Shown here piece by piece: positions 1 through 10,618 of a stretch of DNA of 64,000 bases. Positions within the stretch are counted from its first letter, which is position 1. Each line of letters begins with the position of its first letter. The translations under genes and the position numbers were made by a program. The DNA comes from Ochotona curzoniae (Eukaryota > Chordata > Mammalia > Lagomorpha > Ochotonidae), in contig NW_024466599.1 of the NCBI RefSeq assembly GCF_017591425.1, positions 69,420,501 to 69,484,500 on the forward strand. The letters run 5' to 3'. The notes under the pieces were generated by a model. That model did no database searches. It saw only the letters and a program-made list of their open reading frames with translations, and had not been told where the DNA came from.

Positions 1-49
1 CAAGCATTACAGACCTCCCGAAGGGACTTACGGCAAGGTTGAGACTTGA
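1..49 (+). CDS. INPP4A: INPP4A last coding exon, C-terminal 15 codons
   Basis: The window opens inside the last coding exon of inositol polyphosphate-4-phosphatase type I A. Base 1 is the third base of a codon; from base 2 the frame reads KHYRPPEGTYGKVET and then TGA at 47-49. This matches the conserved C-terminus of INPP4A as I recall it. The enzyme removes the 4-phosphate from PtdIns(3,4)P2 on endosomal and plasma membranes. The catalytic CX5R domain lies upstream, outside the window. The identification rests on this short tail plus the expected order INPP4A-COA5-UNC50-MGAT4A, which agrees. The exon start is off the window edge. Confidence 0.88.
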   Translation, partial: KHYRPPEGTYGKVET

Positions 50-2410
50 ACACACGCTGTCCTCTCATTAGCGGTTCCATAACACACGTGGGTACCCTCT
101 AGGGTCAGACACGAATTCTTCAAGAAGACCCGAAGGATCGGTTTCTATTTTTGTGTGTGTGTGTGTTTTTGTTTTTTTTTTTTTCTTTCTTTTTTAAATC
201 TTTCACCGAAGAGTTTCTGGCGCATGTCTGTTTTCCTTTTTCATTGGCATCAATTGGAGGTCATGTGTGGCTCAGTAGCATGGCCAGAGACAACTACTCA
301 TTGAAGTAGCCTTCAGTGGTAGCCCCAGGTGTGAAGTGAGCTGCCGAGCCAGGCTAGCGGTGTCTGAAATGCTACAAGACTGTTTCAGATGTCTCCCTAG
401 GAACTGCTCACCCACCTCATTTTTCTACTTGAGTCACCCAGAAGTGAGCATCAAGTTGCAATCTGCTTTTTACAAACCCGAATGTAAAACAGCCCATACT
501 CTTGTAAGGGATTGCAGACCATTCAGTGGCAGCCACTGGTGTGTAGGGGGAGGTGGAGAGTAAGTGACCATGGTGACCTGCTCTGTCCACACTCTGAGAA
601 GTGGGAAGTGGAAGGGAAGGTGGAGGAGCGAGTTGAGGTGAGATTTGATTAGAAGGAACCCGGCCAGTGACCAGGCCTCTTTCCGTCCTTAGGAGCTACA
701 TAGCAGAGTGTCTCCTTGTGACAGAGTGGCAGCCTGGGCACAGGCAGCTCGCTCCTCCAAGCTCCAGGGCTGTGTCCCACCCCATCCCCAGGACACGCGT
801 TCCCTTCTGTAGACGTTGAGTTACGTCACTCAAGGCACCTCAGATGTGGCCTATGTAATGTCTGAGGGACGCCACTCTAGTGGCGAATTCCTAACTGTAG
901 AGCTGCTGGGAACTTTGGTATACCCAGAGTGTTCTTTTGCAGGATCTCCAGTATATATTCATCTAAAACACAGTACAATCATGTCTGGATGTCTGATGGA
1001 AGTATCTTCTTTTTAGGTTTGCAAAATTGTGATTTGTTGCTTTGTTCTGTAAGACAACTGTTGAGAAACATTTAAAATGATCTCAGATGAGCTTGTTGAA
1101 GGGATTTCTCTAGGTCATAAAACTGAGGAAATTTGTGGGAAATCATGTCTGGTCACCTTTCCTGAGATGCTGATGAGTCTCCTGTGCACCTAGCAGAGCC
1201 CGATTCTGTTTGTCATGATGACGTTTACATGTTCTTCATGAGGCTGTGAAAGCAGCAGATGGTGGCCTACATCCACGTGGCTCACCCCAGTGATGTTTAT
1301 AAACCTGTTGGCAGTTCTTGCAGCTGAAAAATCCAGATACTTTGAGCTCCTTCATAAACGTGCAAAGAACTTGAGCGTGGGATACTGGGATGCAGGCAGG
1401 ACTGCTCCCGAGCTGGAGCACAGAAGGGCTGGCCATCACATGCCATGGGGATGGGTGATCTTCCTCCTGTTCAGAGCCTGTCTCCAGCTGCCCACAGGGG
1501 AGCACACAACAACAGCTGGGGAGGGGCTTTCACAAGGCTGCCCTCAGAGTGGGATGCACTGTGTAGGGGCCCGTCTGCCTGCTGCACAGGCGGCTGCAAC
1601 TGGCGCCAACACTGCCTGCTCTTAGGGGAGGCCAGCTTGCTTCCGGTGTGGCCCAGTTAGCCTTTCTCGTCACACAGTTTCATGGGATTTGTACGTTTTT
1701 GTGGCATCTTTTCTTATTCTACCATCCCTACCATTTTTAAAAGATTTCTCTTAAAATGTTATCCATATTTGTTTCCAGATATTTTTTTTCATTTATTTGA
1801 ATTACATTAAATATTTGCAGCCTATGAAAGGGAGTAGAACGGATGTTGGGGTACCTCCCCAGCCGTTGGGCGTGTGCTACCTTTGGGCAGGCTATTTCCC
1901 CCCTTTGGCTCTCAGTCGTGGATCACGGTAGGATGCCAAGGCTTGGCTTCCAGTGTTCTCTCTGAAGGCACCTGTTGGCTTGGCATTCCCAGGCCAGCGG
2001 CCAAGGGCACAGCCAGTGGCTCAGGCTCCTCCTCCATGAGGGAGCCAGAGCTGGCAGCTGCAGAGGGATGCAGTTTTCTAGTCCTGTAAAACCCAGTTTC
2101 CATCCCTCGCATCCCTGCAGCACGGTGTAAAAAAACGTGGCGGGCAGTGGGGGCCACGGCACAGCTACCTTCGGTCTCTAAAGATGTAAATGTGCTGTGT
2201 CGTCTGACTCAGTGCAGACACGACTATCTGCCAGGCTTAGTGCATACAAATACCTTTATTTATTTGTTCTGGGCAGTATTAATATATAAATATATATATA
2301 CAATCACATAGCTACTGTTTTATATATTCTTAGCTCATTCAAAGCCATGTATGCTGTAAATGTGCTAGTCTCTAGAATGACAAATAATAAAATAACTGAC
2401 AACAACCCTG
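50..2410 (+). other. INPP4A: INPP4A 3' UTR
   Basis: This non-coding stretch follows the INPP4A stop codon. It is largely unique, without recognisable SINE or L1 sequence. It has a T/GT-rich simple tract near 152-197 and an AT-dinucleotide tract near 2279-2302. It ends at a polyadenylation signal at 2386-2391. The 3' boundary is inferred from that signal; short ORFs inside look fortuitous. Confidence 0.7.
2386..2391 (+). other. Candidate INPP4A polyadenylation signal (AATAAA)
   Basis: A perfect AATAAA sits in an AT-rich context about 2.3 kb after the INPP4A stop. It is followed by GT/T-richer sequence. This is the most plausible mRNA end before the first interspersed repeats start. Earlier AATAAA-like sites were not ranked. 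Confidence 0.55.
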
Positions 2411-3364
2411 AGCTTGGTCTGGCCTGATTCATTCTGTTACAGGGAAGCAATGGCTGCTTGGCCCAGTGAGTGACCCTCACATGGTCACCGTAGGCACGGC
2501 ATTGAGTGTGCATGGACTGCACACCCTTGTGTGTGAGCCCAGGATCCTGTGTGACCTCTGTGTGACAACCTTGTTTTCACTTCATTGCAAGCAGAGGGGT
2601 AGAGGGTAGGAGTGCAGACCTTGAGCCAGGACCCGCGCCCTCCCCTGCCGTTGGCTGGTGACTGCGAGCAAGGAGCTTGGCCTCTCTGATCCTGCGTTCT
2701 TCCCCGCTGCAGAGTATGATCGTTGGCAGCAGGTATGTTTCTCCTAGGGTGGAGTGTCGGTGGTGTCCACTGCTGCCACCTTACCGGTGGGTATTGCCTA
2801 TCCGTCATTCGCTCCCGGGGCGTCCCAGCCTTTGGTAGCAACTAGCTGCCCCACTGTGGTCGCCAGGGCTGCACGCTGTGCCTCTGCCCCTCCGTCCGGG
2901 CACAGGTGCCCAGCGATTGCCCTGGGGCACATTCCGGGTGATGGAAATGTGCAACTCCAGCAGAACAACATTGTTCTTTCTGTTTCAATTTTTACCAAAA
3001 TGCTCAAGGAATTTAAGCTCCACCCATATCACATGCCTTTTCTCTGTGTTCTCACAGACCACATTTTTATTTGTTTGATTACTGTATTTTGTATATTTTT
3101 TGTGACTTCACGAAGTGTTTGTCTATATATAAGTTTTTTAGCATATAATAATTATTCTGTTGTATGTTAGCATGTTTTGGCTTTCTTCAGGGTGCAGGTA
3201 AGATAGAAGGTTTAAATGTGGTGTGTCAAGTGTACCTGCTCCTTCTGTTGGGTGCTTCTCCTGTAGGGGATACGGTGTCTGTGCAGTAGGGGTGGTCACA
3301 TGGAGCCAGGTGCTAGGCTCAAGTACTTGTGAGCACCTCGTCTCTGCTCAGTGTAATTCTTTCC
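2411..3364. other. Intergenic sequence, no recognised feature
   Basis: This lies between the presumed INPP4A end and the first CSINE. It is moderately GC-rich to about 2950 and AT-rich after that. I see no exon, RNA gene or identifiable repeat. Confidence 0.5.
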
Positions 3365-3635
3365 CTGGCTGTGGGTGGCCACAGCACTGGTTAAGATGAG
3401 CACACCCCATTTGGAGTGCCTGGGGTCAGTACCCTGTTCCAGCTCCACACTCCAGCTTTCTGCACACCCTTGGAGGCAGCAGTGATAGCTCAAGGAACTG
3501 GATTCCTGCCACACATGGCACACCTGGATTGAGCTTCCAGTTCTTGGCACTAGCCTAGCTCAGCTGCTGTGAGCATGTGTGGAGGGAGCTGGCCCACTGG
3601 GGCTCTCTGTGCCTCTCAAATAAATCTTATTAAAT
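3365..3635 (+). mobile_element. Old CSINE (lagomorph tRNA-derived SINE)
   Basis: A diverged copy in plus orientation. A remnant of the tRNA-like head (CACTGGTTAAGATG) is followed by SINE body motifs (CCAGCTCC, CTGGATTGAG) and a CTCTCAAATAAATCT tail near 3617-3630. Boundaries are approximate. Confidence 0.7.
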
Positions 3636-3676
3636 TAAAGCAAATACTGTTTTTGGCTTCTGCCTCAGTTTCCAAT

Positions 3677-3997
3677 ATCTTTTTTTTTAATTGGAAACTT
3701 AGATATACAGAGAGGAGGAGAGACAGGAAGATCTTCCATCCGATGATTCACTCCCCAAGTGGCCGCAACAACTGGAGCTGAGCTGATCCAAAGCCAGGAG
3801 CCAGGAATCTCCTTCAGGTCCCCCATGCAAGTGCAGAGTCCCAAGGCTTTGAGCCATCCTGGACTGCTTTCCCAGGCCACAAGCAGGGAGCTGGATGGGA
3901 AATTGAGCTGCTCGGATTAGAACCAGTGCCCATAATATGGGATCCTGGCACGTTCAAGGCGAGGAATTTAGTTGCTAGGCCATCGCACCAGGCCTTG
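3677..3997 (-). mobile_element. CSINE, minus orientation
   Basis: A T-rich start is followed by the reverse complement of the CSINE tail (AGATATACAGAGAGGAGG), the GATTCACTCCCCAAG motif, and the GCCACAAGCAGGGAGCTG body. It ends at the inverted head near GCTAGGCCATCGCACCAGG. It is near full length. Confidence 0.88.
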
Positions 3998-4177
3998 AAC
4001 CATGATTTTCTTTGACACAAAACTAATGCACCAGCAACAAAAATGTTGGACTACATCAAAACCTGAACCCAATTATGTCAAGGCACAAAACCAACAGAAT
4101 GGAAAGGCATATTACAGAATGGGAGAAAATGCCTGCCACTGTGTGACTAATAAAGGGTCACCGGGAAGACTACCTAA

Positions 4178-4436
4178 AGAGGGCCGCCTGCAATGCCTGT
4201 GTCCCGTAGGGGTGCCAGCTCAAGTCTCGGCTGCTCCACTCCCTGCTGATGCACCTGGGAAAGCAGTGGAAGATGTCCCAAATCCTTGGGTGCTTGCACC
4301 CATGAGGGAGACCCAGTTGAAGTTTCTGCTCTGGCTTCAGCCTGGCCCATCCCTGGCCATTGTCATTTAAGGAGTCAACCAGCAGATGGAAGATCTCTCT
4401 TTGCCTCTCTGCCTTTTAAGTAAGTAAATACATCCT
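4178..4436 (+). mobile_element. CSINE, plus orientation, within old L1
   Basis: Motifs run in SINE order: CTGCTCCACTCCCTGCTGAT, GGGAAAGCAGTGGAAGATG, ACCAGCAGATGGAAGATCTC, then an A/T-rich tail. The rabbit-like body suggests an older subfamily. Confidence 0.8.
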
Positions 4437-4443
4437 TTAAGCT

Positions 4444-4763
4444 TTTTTTTTTCTTTTTGATTGGAAAAGCAGATATACAGAGAAAAGGAGATACAGAGAT
4501 AAAGATTTTTAGTCCTCAGTGCACATCCCAAGTGGCTGTAATGGCCAGAATTAAGCTGATCCAAAGCCAGGAGCCAGGAGATTCCTCTGGGTCTCCCACA
4601 TGGATGCAGGGTCCCAGAGCTTTGGGCCATCCTCTACTGCTTTTCCAGGCCACAAGCAGAGAGCTGGATGGGAAGTGGAGCTGCTGGGAGACGAACCTGC
4701 GCCCGTGTGAAATCCCAGAGGATGCAAGGTGAGGATTTAATCACTATGCTATCGCACCAGGCC
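4444..4763 (-). mobile_element. CSINE, minus orientation
   Basis: The T-run at 4443 is followed by the inverted CSINE tail (AGATATACAGAGAAAAGG), the body (CAAAGCCAGGAGCCAGGAG, GGCCACAAGCAGAGAGCTGG) and the inverted head ending near ATCGCACCAGGCC. Confidence 0.88.
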
Positions 4764-5600
4764 TAATTAAATACATCCTTAAATTTAAAAAGATTATAAG
4801 GAGCCTTAACAAATCAGTAACAAAAGAGAAACAACCCATGAAAAACAGGCAAAGGATGTAAGTTTCTCTGGGGAAGATACAGAGATGGCCAAAATGAAAT
4901 TATATCCAAAGAAACTAATCATTTAGGAACACAAATAAAAACTACAGTGACATACCACTTCATTCCTGTTAACATGGTGACTATTAACAGAAAATGACAA
5001 AGTGTTATTAAGGATACGGAAAAACTGCAACCCTTGTGCCCGGTTGGAGGTGAATGAAAACTGGTATGGCTGCTATGGAAAACAGTACAGCGGTTCCTCA
5101 AAAAAACAAAAAGGTAATTACCCTGTGATCAACAGTTCCACTTCAGGTTAATAATCAGAATTGGAAGCAGGGTTTCAAAGCTATTTGCATACCCTTGCTC
5201 AAATGAACAGTAACAATTCCTCTGGTGTGCTATTGTGGAAGCAAGCCCGGTATCCACTGGCTGCGTGTGTTTACATGTCAGGATGAGAGTCCAATTCAAG
5301 CCACCACATGGATCAACTTTGAGAACACTATGCAAAGTCAAAGAATCCAGTCAGAAAGGATGAATACAGCAGGATTTCACTCGTAGGAGGCACCCGAGTA
5401 GTCAAATGGCAGAAGAAGGGTTTGAAGAGTGTCTAATCGGTACTCATTTGGTTTTGCATAAACGAAAAGCAGGCATAGGGAATGATTGCGTAACAGTGTG
5501 GGTTACTTAACATGACAGAACTGTTCACTTAAATATGGTCAGAAGAGCAGATTTTATCAAAAATCTACTACAATGAGAAATCTTTTAAAATATACTTACA

Positions 5601-5859
5601 GGCATGAAAAACTAAAAATTATAGGCCTACATGTAGGAGGTAAAAACTACAGAACACTAAGTTACCATAAGGCTGGGTCAGCAGTGGCTTCTTAGGCTAT
5701 ACAGGATGCTCAACTCGCCAAGTCTCCAAGTTTGCTTCAAAGGACACTGTCAGAAAGTGAAAAGACAAGCTGAGAAAACGTGCCTGTCGTTACCCCACTT
5801 CGTTAGGGGGTTTGTGTCCATAAGTCCGCACGAACTCCCCAACTGAACACAGGCCTGAT
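5601..5859. other. Unassigned intergenic sequence
   Basis: No exon or clear repeat was recognised. It may be further L1 3' sequence that is too diverged to call. Confidence 0.4.
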
Positions 5860-6600
5860 GAGCTGTGTAAGTATTCAAAGAGATGCAAGTGGGCGGCAAG
5901 CACAGGAAAACATGCCCCTCATCACTAGCCAGGAGGGAAACAGGTCAAAGTCCTAAGTAAAAGACATTTGGCTCCACAGAATGGCTGCAACCAACTAGAT
6001 GGTAACAAATACTGATAGTGTAGAAATTGTAACCCTCAGTGCTGGTGGGAATGCCTAGTGACATGACAGCCAGTATGGTAAGCTTGGACTACTCCTCAAA
6101 TGGTTATCGTGTGACCCCTGCAATCTCACTGTGGGAAGAGACCTAGAGAAATGTAATACAGATCCACATAAAATGGTTACTCACAGATGTTCATAATATT
6201 AGTCACAATTGCCCTCCCCCCAAAAATCCATCAAATGGTAAATAAATGTGATATATCCGTACCATGGAATACTCATGGATGATGACAAGTAATGAAGTAC
6301 ATATACTGATCGAACCACATACATGAACCCTGAAGCTGAAGAAGCCGGTCACAAAAGGCCATGTGGCACAAGGTGGATGACAGTGGATTCCAGGATTTAA
6401 TGACGGCTGATGCCTGGAAGGAAACGGGGCCCAGGGAGTGACTACTACTCAGGACAGGTTTCTCTTCATAATGCCGAGAATGTCCTGGGATCATACAGTG
6501 GTGCAAGTTGTACAACTCTAGATATACTAAAAACCACTGACTGTCCATTTAAGGGTGAATTTTACAGTATGAATTCCTCTAGATCTCAGCTATAGAGAAG
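5860..6600 (+). mobile_element. Old L1M-type 3' end fragment
   Basis: Decayed L1 3'-end landmarks occur in order: TGCTGGTGGGAATGCC at about 6040, AGATGTTCATAATATTAGTCA at about 6185, ATCCATCAAATGGTAAATAA at about 6227, ACCATGGAATACTCATGG at about 6260, and GAAGAAGCCGGTCACAAAAG at about 6338. This is the typical order of the ancient mammalian L1 3' region. No open frame remains. Confidence 0.8.
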
Positions 6601-6604
6601 TCGA

Positions 6605-6912
6605 CTTTTTTTAATTTAAGATTTTATTTTTATTGGAAAGTCAGATATATAGAGAGGATGGTCTCTTCTGTCCGATGATTCACTCCCCAAATGGCTGCAA
6701 TGGCCAGAGCTGTACTGATCTGAAGCCAGGAATCCAGAGCCTCTTCAGGGTCTCCAGTGCAGGTGCAGCGTCCCAAGGCTTTGGGCCATCCTCGACTGCT
6801 TTTTCAGGCCATAAGCAGCGAAATGGATGGCAAGTGGAGCAGCTGGGATTAGAACTGGCACCCACATGGACAAGGCAAGGACTTTAGCTGCTAGGCTACT
6901 ACACATGGCCCA
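6605..6912 (-). mobile_element. CSINE, minus orientation
   Basis: Inverted tail (TTTATTTTTATTGGAAAGTC), GATTCACTCCCCAAATG, GGCCATAAGCAGCG body, inverted head near 6890-6910. The flanking AGAAGTYGA sequences at about 6595 and 6912 may be an imperfect target-site duplication. Confidence 0.85.
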
Positions 6913-6944
6913 GAAGTTGAGATTTTTATAAAACGTGTCCTAGG

Positions 6945-7215
6945 GAACTGATGTTTCGTGCTGCAGTCAGGCACTGCTTGGGATGCCCACATCCCGTTTC
7001 AGAGCATCTGGTACAAGTCCTGCCTGCTCCACCACTGATCCAGCTGCCTGCTCATGTGCACCCTGGGGCAACAGAGCATGGCTCACATATTTAGGTCCCT
7101 TCCTCCATGTGTGACACTTGGACTTAGAGTCCTGGTGTCCCAGCCATGGCTTGTGGGCATTTGAGGAGTCAACAGATGGGAGATCTCTATCTGCACTTCA
7201 AATAAAAGGAAAATT
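6945..7215 (+). mobile_element. Old CSINE, plus orientation
   Basis: A diverged copy: GTGCTGCAGTCAGGC near the head, CCACTGATCCAGCTGCCTGC body, AGTCAACAGATGGGAGATC, and a TTCAAATAAAAGG tail. Confidence 0.72.
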
Positions 7216-7899
7216 AAAACAAAATACACATCTTATTACTTTATCACTTTTAATAAAGGTTACAGCACTGACACGGTGCACAAGTTCTCTCTCTTCCCGA
7301 TGCAAAGCAGCGCTCAGTGCTATCCCACCCCATTCCCACCGTGTCACAGGTAACTTCCAGAAAGCAAACCAACTACATGACAACCCCAGGGACTGAGATG
7401 TATAAAGCAGTCGTGACTTTTCACTACTCTAACATGCCAAAACTTAAAGCGGAAACTTGGATCTGTATTCAGCTGTTGATGAAGTGATGAGAATTAATTA
7501 CTGTATTTGCAAACAGCTTCACCCACCTTTGCACAGTGCACAGCTGTTTACACCAGAGCCGCCTGTGCCTTTGGAAAGGGGGTTGTCCCTGCAGTGTGGT
7601 CTGGAGAGAGGGACCCCCATCCCCATCCCCTTTTCTGCAGAACTGGCCTTTAGTGCCATGGCAGGTGATCCAGGAAAAGCCAGAATTCTTTTAAAGATCT
7701 GATTAGTCTGGCTCAAGAAGTAACTGTTCTCCTTTGGGGTGACTGGCTGAGCACACAGGGCAGGACAGCATGCATGGAATCCTGGCAACATGCGGAACGC
7801 CCAGCAGCCATTTATGGCCCTGGAGCTATTCAGGCATCGAGGTGGTTACTTTAGCAAATCAGTGCAAATTCGGCATTTCTGTTTCCAGGAATTAAACAA
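7216..7899. other. Intergenic sequence, no recognised feature
   Basis: This lies between the last SINE and the presumed COA5 3' end. It appears unique and I see no exon. Part of it could be a longer COA5 3' UTR isoform. Confidence 0.45.
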
Positions 7900-8329
7900 T
7901 TTATTTTAGAACTAAGTTGGACAGAGGGAATACAAAAATAGTTTTCCTCTAAACTTTCCCAACAAACCTCTGGACAGGCTCCACGTCATCAACTGTATCG
8001 GTCCCCTCAGTGGCTTTTACATGTACACGCTGCATATTACAAGGCAGGTTGGAATTGAACGGCATTCCCATTCTTGGATTCCAAACATAAAACCCATTGA
8101 TTGTGCTCCCACCCAGCAACTATTCCAATTCTTCTAAAAATAACTTAGCTCAAAAGAATCAGTTTATGCATATTCAAAAACAGAACTGCTCATCCATTTT
8201 CTCCAGTGCCTGGAGGGCAAACCCGGACTAACACACACATGTAGCAAAAACTACTCTTGTTTTGCCTTCTCCATGTTAAATATCAGAAAAATCCTTTGCT
8301 GATTTCATATTGGCTTCAACATTATGATG
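7900..8329 (-). other. COA5: COA5 3' UTR with candidate poly(A) signal
   Basis: Non-repetitive sequence downstream of the COA5 stop on the minus strand. The complement of AATAAA lies at 7900-7905. The end is inferred from this signal; longer isoforms are possible. Confidence 0.5.
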
Positions 8330-8371
8330 TCAATATCCTTTTCTTCCTCTGAATCTTGACCTGGCATCCAG
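8330..8371 (-). CDS. COA5: COA5 coding exon 3 (last)
   Basis: Minus-strand exon of 14 codons after a TTTTTCAG acceptor (AG at 8372-8373). It reads LDARSRFRGRKGY and then TGA at 8330-8332. It joins exon 2 in phase 0, giving the basic C-terminus expected for COA5. Two residues differ from the human tail as I recall it (LDNRARFRGRKGY). The total of 74 codons matches the family length. Confidence 0.9.
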   Translation of the reverse strand: MDARSRFRGRKGY

Positions 8372-9196
8372 CTGAAAAATAAAGGTACAATTGAATCAAA
8401 TTTGGTTCAACAGAATTAAACTTAACTTGGTAAGAGCTGTCACTATATTAGGGGAGTAAACTAGCTTACAGCCAAGCAAAAAGCCAACTGTCAGAGCTAC
8501 CAAGAAACGGTACAAGAATAAAGATGGTATTCACCGGAGTTCCTCATAAGGACAATCAACAAGAATTTCCTTCTCAAGTACAATCCCAAGTAACAGTCCT
8601 TCCTTTCAGCTATCATCAGTGTATGTCTTCCAAACTCAGATAATTCATTTTTGTTAATATTTAAATGCTTAAATTGCCAACTATCGAAGAGGGGAGAGAG
8701 CCCCCGGCAGCACACTGCTTTCCCAGGGTTTAGTCCTGGGCCCAGGTGGCCCCTCCCAGGCAGCTCACTGACGGGTCTCACCGCGCAGCCACTTCGTAGG
8801 TAAAGTGAAGAGTCAGCGAGAATATAAGGCAACATCACACAGATGACAGTATCACTTCCCATAAATTCAAGAGGAAGGAATTATTTAGGGCAGCACACAT
8901 CTAGACATAACAGATCTGCGTGTAATTGCCCACAATCTTTATCCACTGTGGTCAGCATTCGCTTGCACCCAGACAGAACTACTGAGATGCCCTTCTCCCT
9001 TCCACAAAGTCCTGGGGGCCAGCAGCTGTGGTCAGCACTGGGAGGGGGTGTGAACTTCCCTCAAGTCCCACCCAGTCTCACTGGACCAGGAACACCATCT
9101 ACAGCCTTTAACTGTGCCACTACGACCTGCAATTAGTTTCAGACTTAACTCTGTGTAGGTAATTTCCAACACTGTTAAGTATCTTGAACCACTTAC
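8372..9196 (-). other. COA5: COA5 intron 2
   Basis: The intron runs from the donor GTAAGT at 9196 to the acceptor at 8372. I recognise no SINE or RNA gene inside. Confidence 0.7.
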
Positions 9197-9280
9197 CATT
9201 GATCTTTTACACTCAAAGAAGGAGTACTTCAATGCTTGGCAGTGGCCTTCCTTCAAACACTGCCGGGGCGACTTTCCTTC
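9197..9280 (-). CDS. COA5: COA5 coding exon 2
   Basis: An 84-nt minus-strand exon with a GTCCCAG acceptor (AG at 9281-9282) and a GTAAGT donor. The 28 codons read EGKSPRQCLKEGHCQALKYS and continue FFECKRSM. It holds the second CX9C pair, Cys47 and Cys57, plus Cys41. Both boundaries are phase 0. The peptide differs little from the human protein, so the exon is intact. Confidence 0.93.
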
Positions 9281-10209
9281 CTGGGACACACAGAACAACG
9301 TGAATGCCTGGGAGCTCACAGGGTACCAAAATCACTCTCAACATAGCTCTTTTAGAATGTCATACCAAAGACAAAAATAGAAAATGAACTCATGTAAGAA
9401 ACAGTTTTCTCTTTGTTCTGGTTCACTTTAAGGGGACTCTGAATTCTCGCATACACTGGTTTCTGCACATCATGTGCTCTAAACATGGTCAGTGTTGGCA
9501 GATGGCCAGATCTTTCTTGGGGAGTGCCAATCACACTCCCCCACTTACTGAGCCAAAACTACAAGGTACCCTTGTGAGGTGTTCCCAGATCTCCATCCTC
9601 ATCTCGGTGAGTCTCCAAAGTGGAATAAAGGAGCAGGTTCCTCCCCAAATGAGGGATGTGGGGGTGGACACTTGAGGCTCCCTACTAGTTAGAAGCCTAC
9701 CCCAGGCGCTGGTGCAGCCCCTGTCCAAGCGGCTGCCTTCCCCACGGTTTGCCAGTTCCTCTGCCAGCTGCCTTGGTGCAGGGCTCTGCCTACACGGACT
9801 CAGCTCAGTGGGAAACCAGCACATCACCTCCCCAGGAGCCTGTGCCCAGCAGGGTGTCCTCTGCCTGGGTCCTGGGCCAGAGGGGCTGTGGGAAGCAAGT
9901 GTCAACCTCCTGGAGGCTTGTTCCCTCTCCTGACCTCCCTCCACGTCACCCGGCCCAGCCATGTCGGGGCAACACTCCCACACCCCAGCACAGCACCCAG
10001 TTACGGGTCAGGGGTGTCGGGGGTCCACGGGGGACCGAGGCACACAACACGACAGACGCAAGCGCAGAAGGGAGAATCCCCGTTCTTGTTACACTGGAAC
10101 TACATCCTAACACACCCCAGGTTGTTTTGATTTTTTTTTCTTCTTCTTCTCGAGGTCCAAAACCAACGTGGGAAGCGTCCTACCCACGTTCACCGAAGGC
10201 CGACGCTAC
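9281..10209 (-). other. COA5: COA5 intron 1
   Basis: The donor GTAGCG follows exon 1 at 10209. The part near the promoter is GC-rich, with a pyrimidine tract at about 10130-10150. Several open frames here (for example 9531-9983 on minus) look fortuitous in GC-rich DNA. Confidence 0.7.
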
Positions 10210-10308
10210 CTGCAGCACGCAGTCCGACTGCAGCAGGCACGCGCCCAGGTCCTCCTTCACACCCGAGCACGCGCCGCCCTCGGGCTTGTCCTCATAATAG
10301 CGGGGCAT
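10210..10308 (-). CDS. COA5: COA5 coding exon 1: cytochrome c oxidase assembly factor 5
   Basis: COA5 (PET191 homologue, C2orf64) is a small protein of the mitochondrial intermembrane space needed for assembly of respiratory complex IV. Exon 1 starts at the ATG at 10306-10308 and encodes 33 residues beginning MPRYYEDKPEGGACSGVKED. Together with exons 2 (9197-9280) and 3 (8330-8371) it gives 74 aa, the human length. A twin CX9C pattern is visible: Cys14-X9-Cys24 here and Cys47-X9-Cys57 in exon 2, with extra Cys30 and Cys41. Such proteins are normally imported and oxidised by the MIA40 pathway. The gene is divergent from UNC50 and shares its CpG-island promoter. All splice sites and phases agree and nothing is broken. 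Confidence 0.95.
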
Positions 10309-10437
10309 GCCGGACTGGCCTCGCCGCCCACCCAGGGGCCCACCGGGCGGGCCGACGCAAGCGAGGCCGGACCGGGAAGAAGCAGGAAGTCAGGCGGTAC
10401 AGCTTCCGGGGGTAGGGGAGAGCTGTCGGTCGAAGGA

Positions 10438-10451
10438 ACTACAGGTCCCAG
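10438..10451 (+). promoter_or_regulatory. ZNF143/THAP11-type motif (ACTACA..TCCCAG)
   Basis: The site reads ACTACAGGTCCCAG. It matches the established ACTACANNTCCCAG core bound by ZNF143 and THAP11-HCF1, which is typical of bidirectional and mitochondrial-gene promoters. It lies about 130 bp upstream of the COA5 ATG, between the two genes. Confidence 0.7.
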
Positions 10452-10559
10452 GGGGCGCTGCGCGCGAGGCGGAAGTGGGCGGCGGCGACGTCCAAGAGGC
10501 GCGCCCCCGGGCGCCGTCTACGTTGCGGGAAGGGAAGTCAGCCCTGGCCGGGCTGCGTT

Positions 10560-10618
10560 TTCTGGTCAGAGGCGGCGAACGAGGCCGGACCCGGGTCGTG
10601 GCGGCCGCAGGACTCGAG
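10560..10618 (+). other. UNC50: UNC50 non-coding first exon (end supported)
   Basis: A consensus donor GAG|GTGAGG at 10616-10624 ends a GC-rich 5' UTR exon. The matching acceptor ATTGCAG at 11351-11357 precedes the coding exon. The start site is not visible from sequence, so 10560 is a guess. Confidence 0.55.

Larger units (their letters stand above)
3998..5600 (+). mobile_element. Old L1 fragment, ORF2 3' part and 3' end, broken by two SINEs
   Basis: Positions 3998-4170 carry decayed L1 ORF2 sequence (ACTACATCAAAACC, AGAATGGGAGAAAATG). After two CSINEs the same type of sequence resumes at about 4764 and runs to about 5600, with the ORF2 C-terminal stretch and an L1 3' region (ACCACTTCATTCCTGTTAAC, CAACAGTTCCACTTCAGG). 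No intact reading frame is left. Assigning both parts to one insertion is inference from order and orientation. Confidence 0.72.

Noticed and set aside
9531..10297. Overlapping open frames of 150-182 codons in COA5 intron 1
   Set aside because: GC-rich composition and no family resemblance; they overlap each other on both strands.
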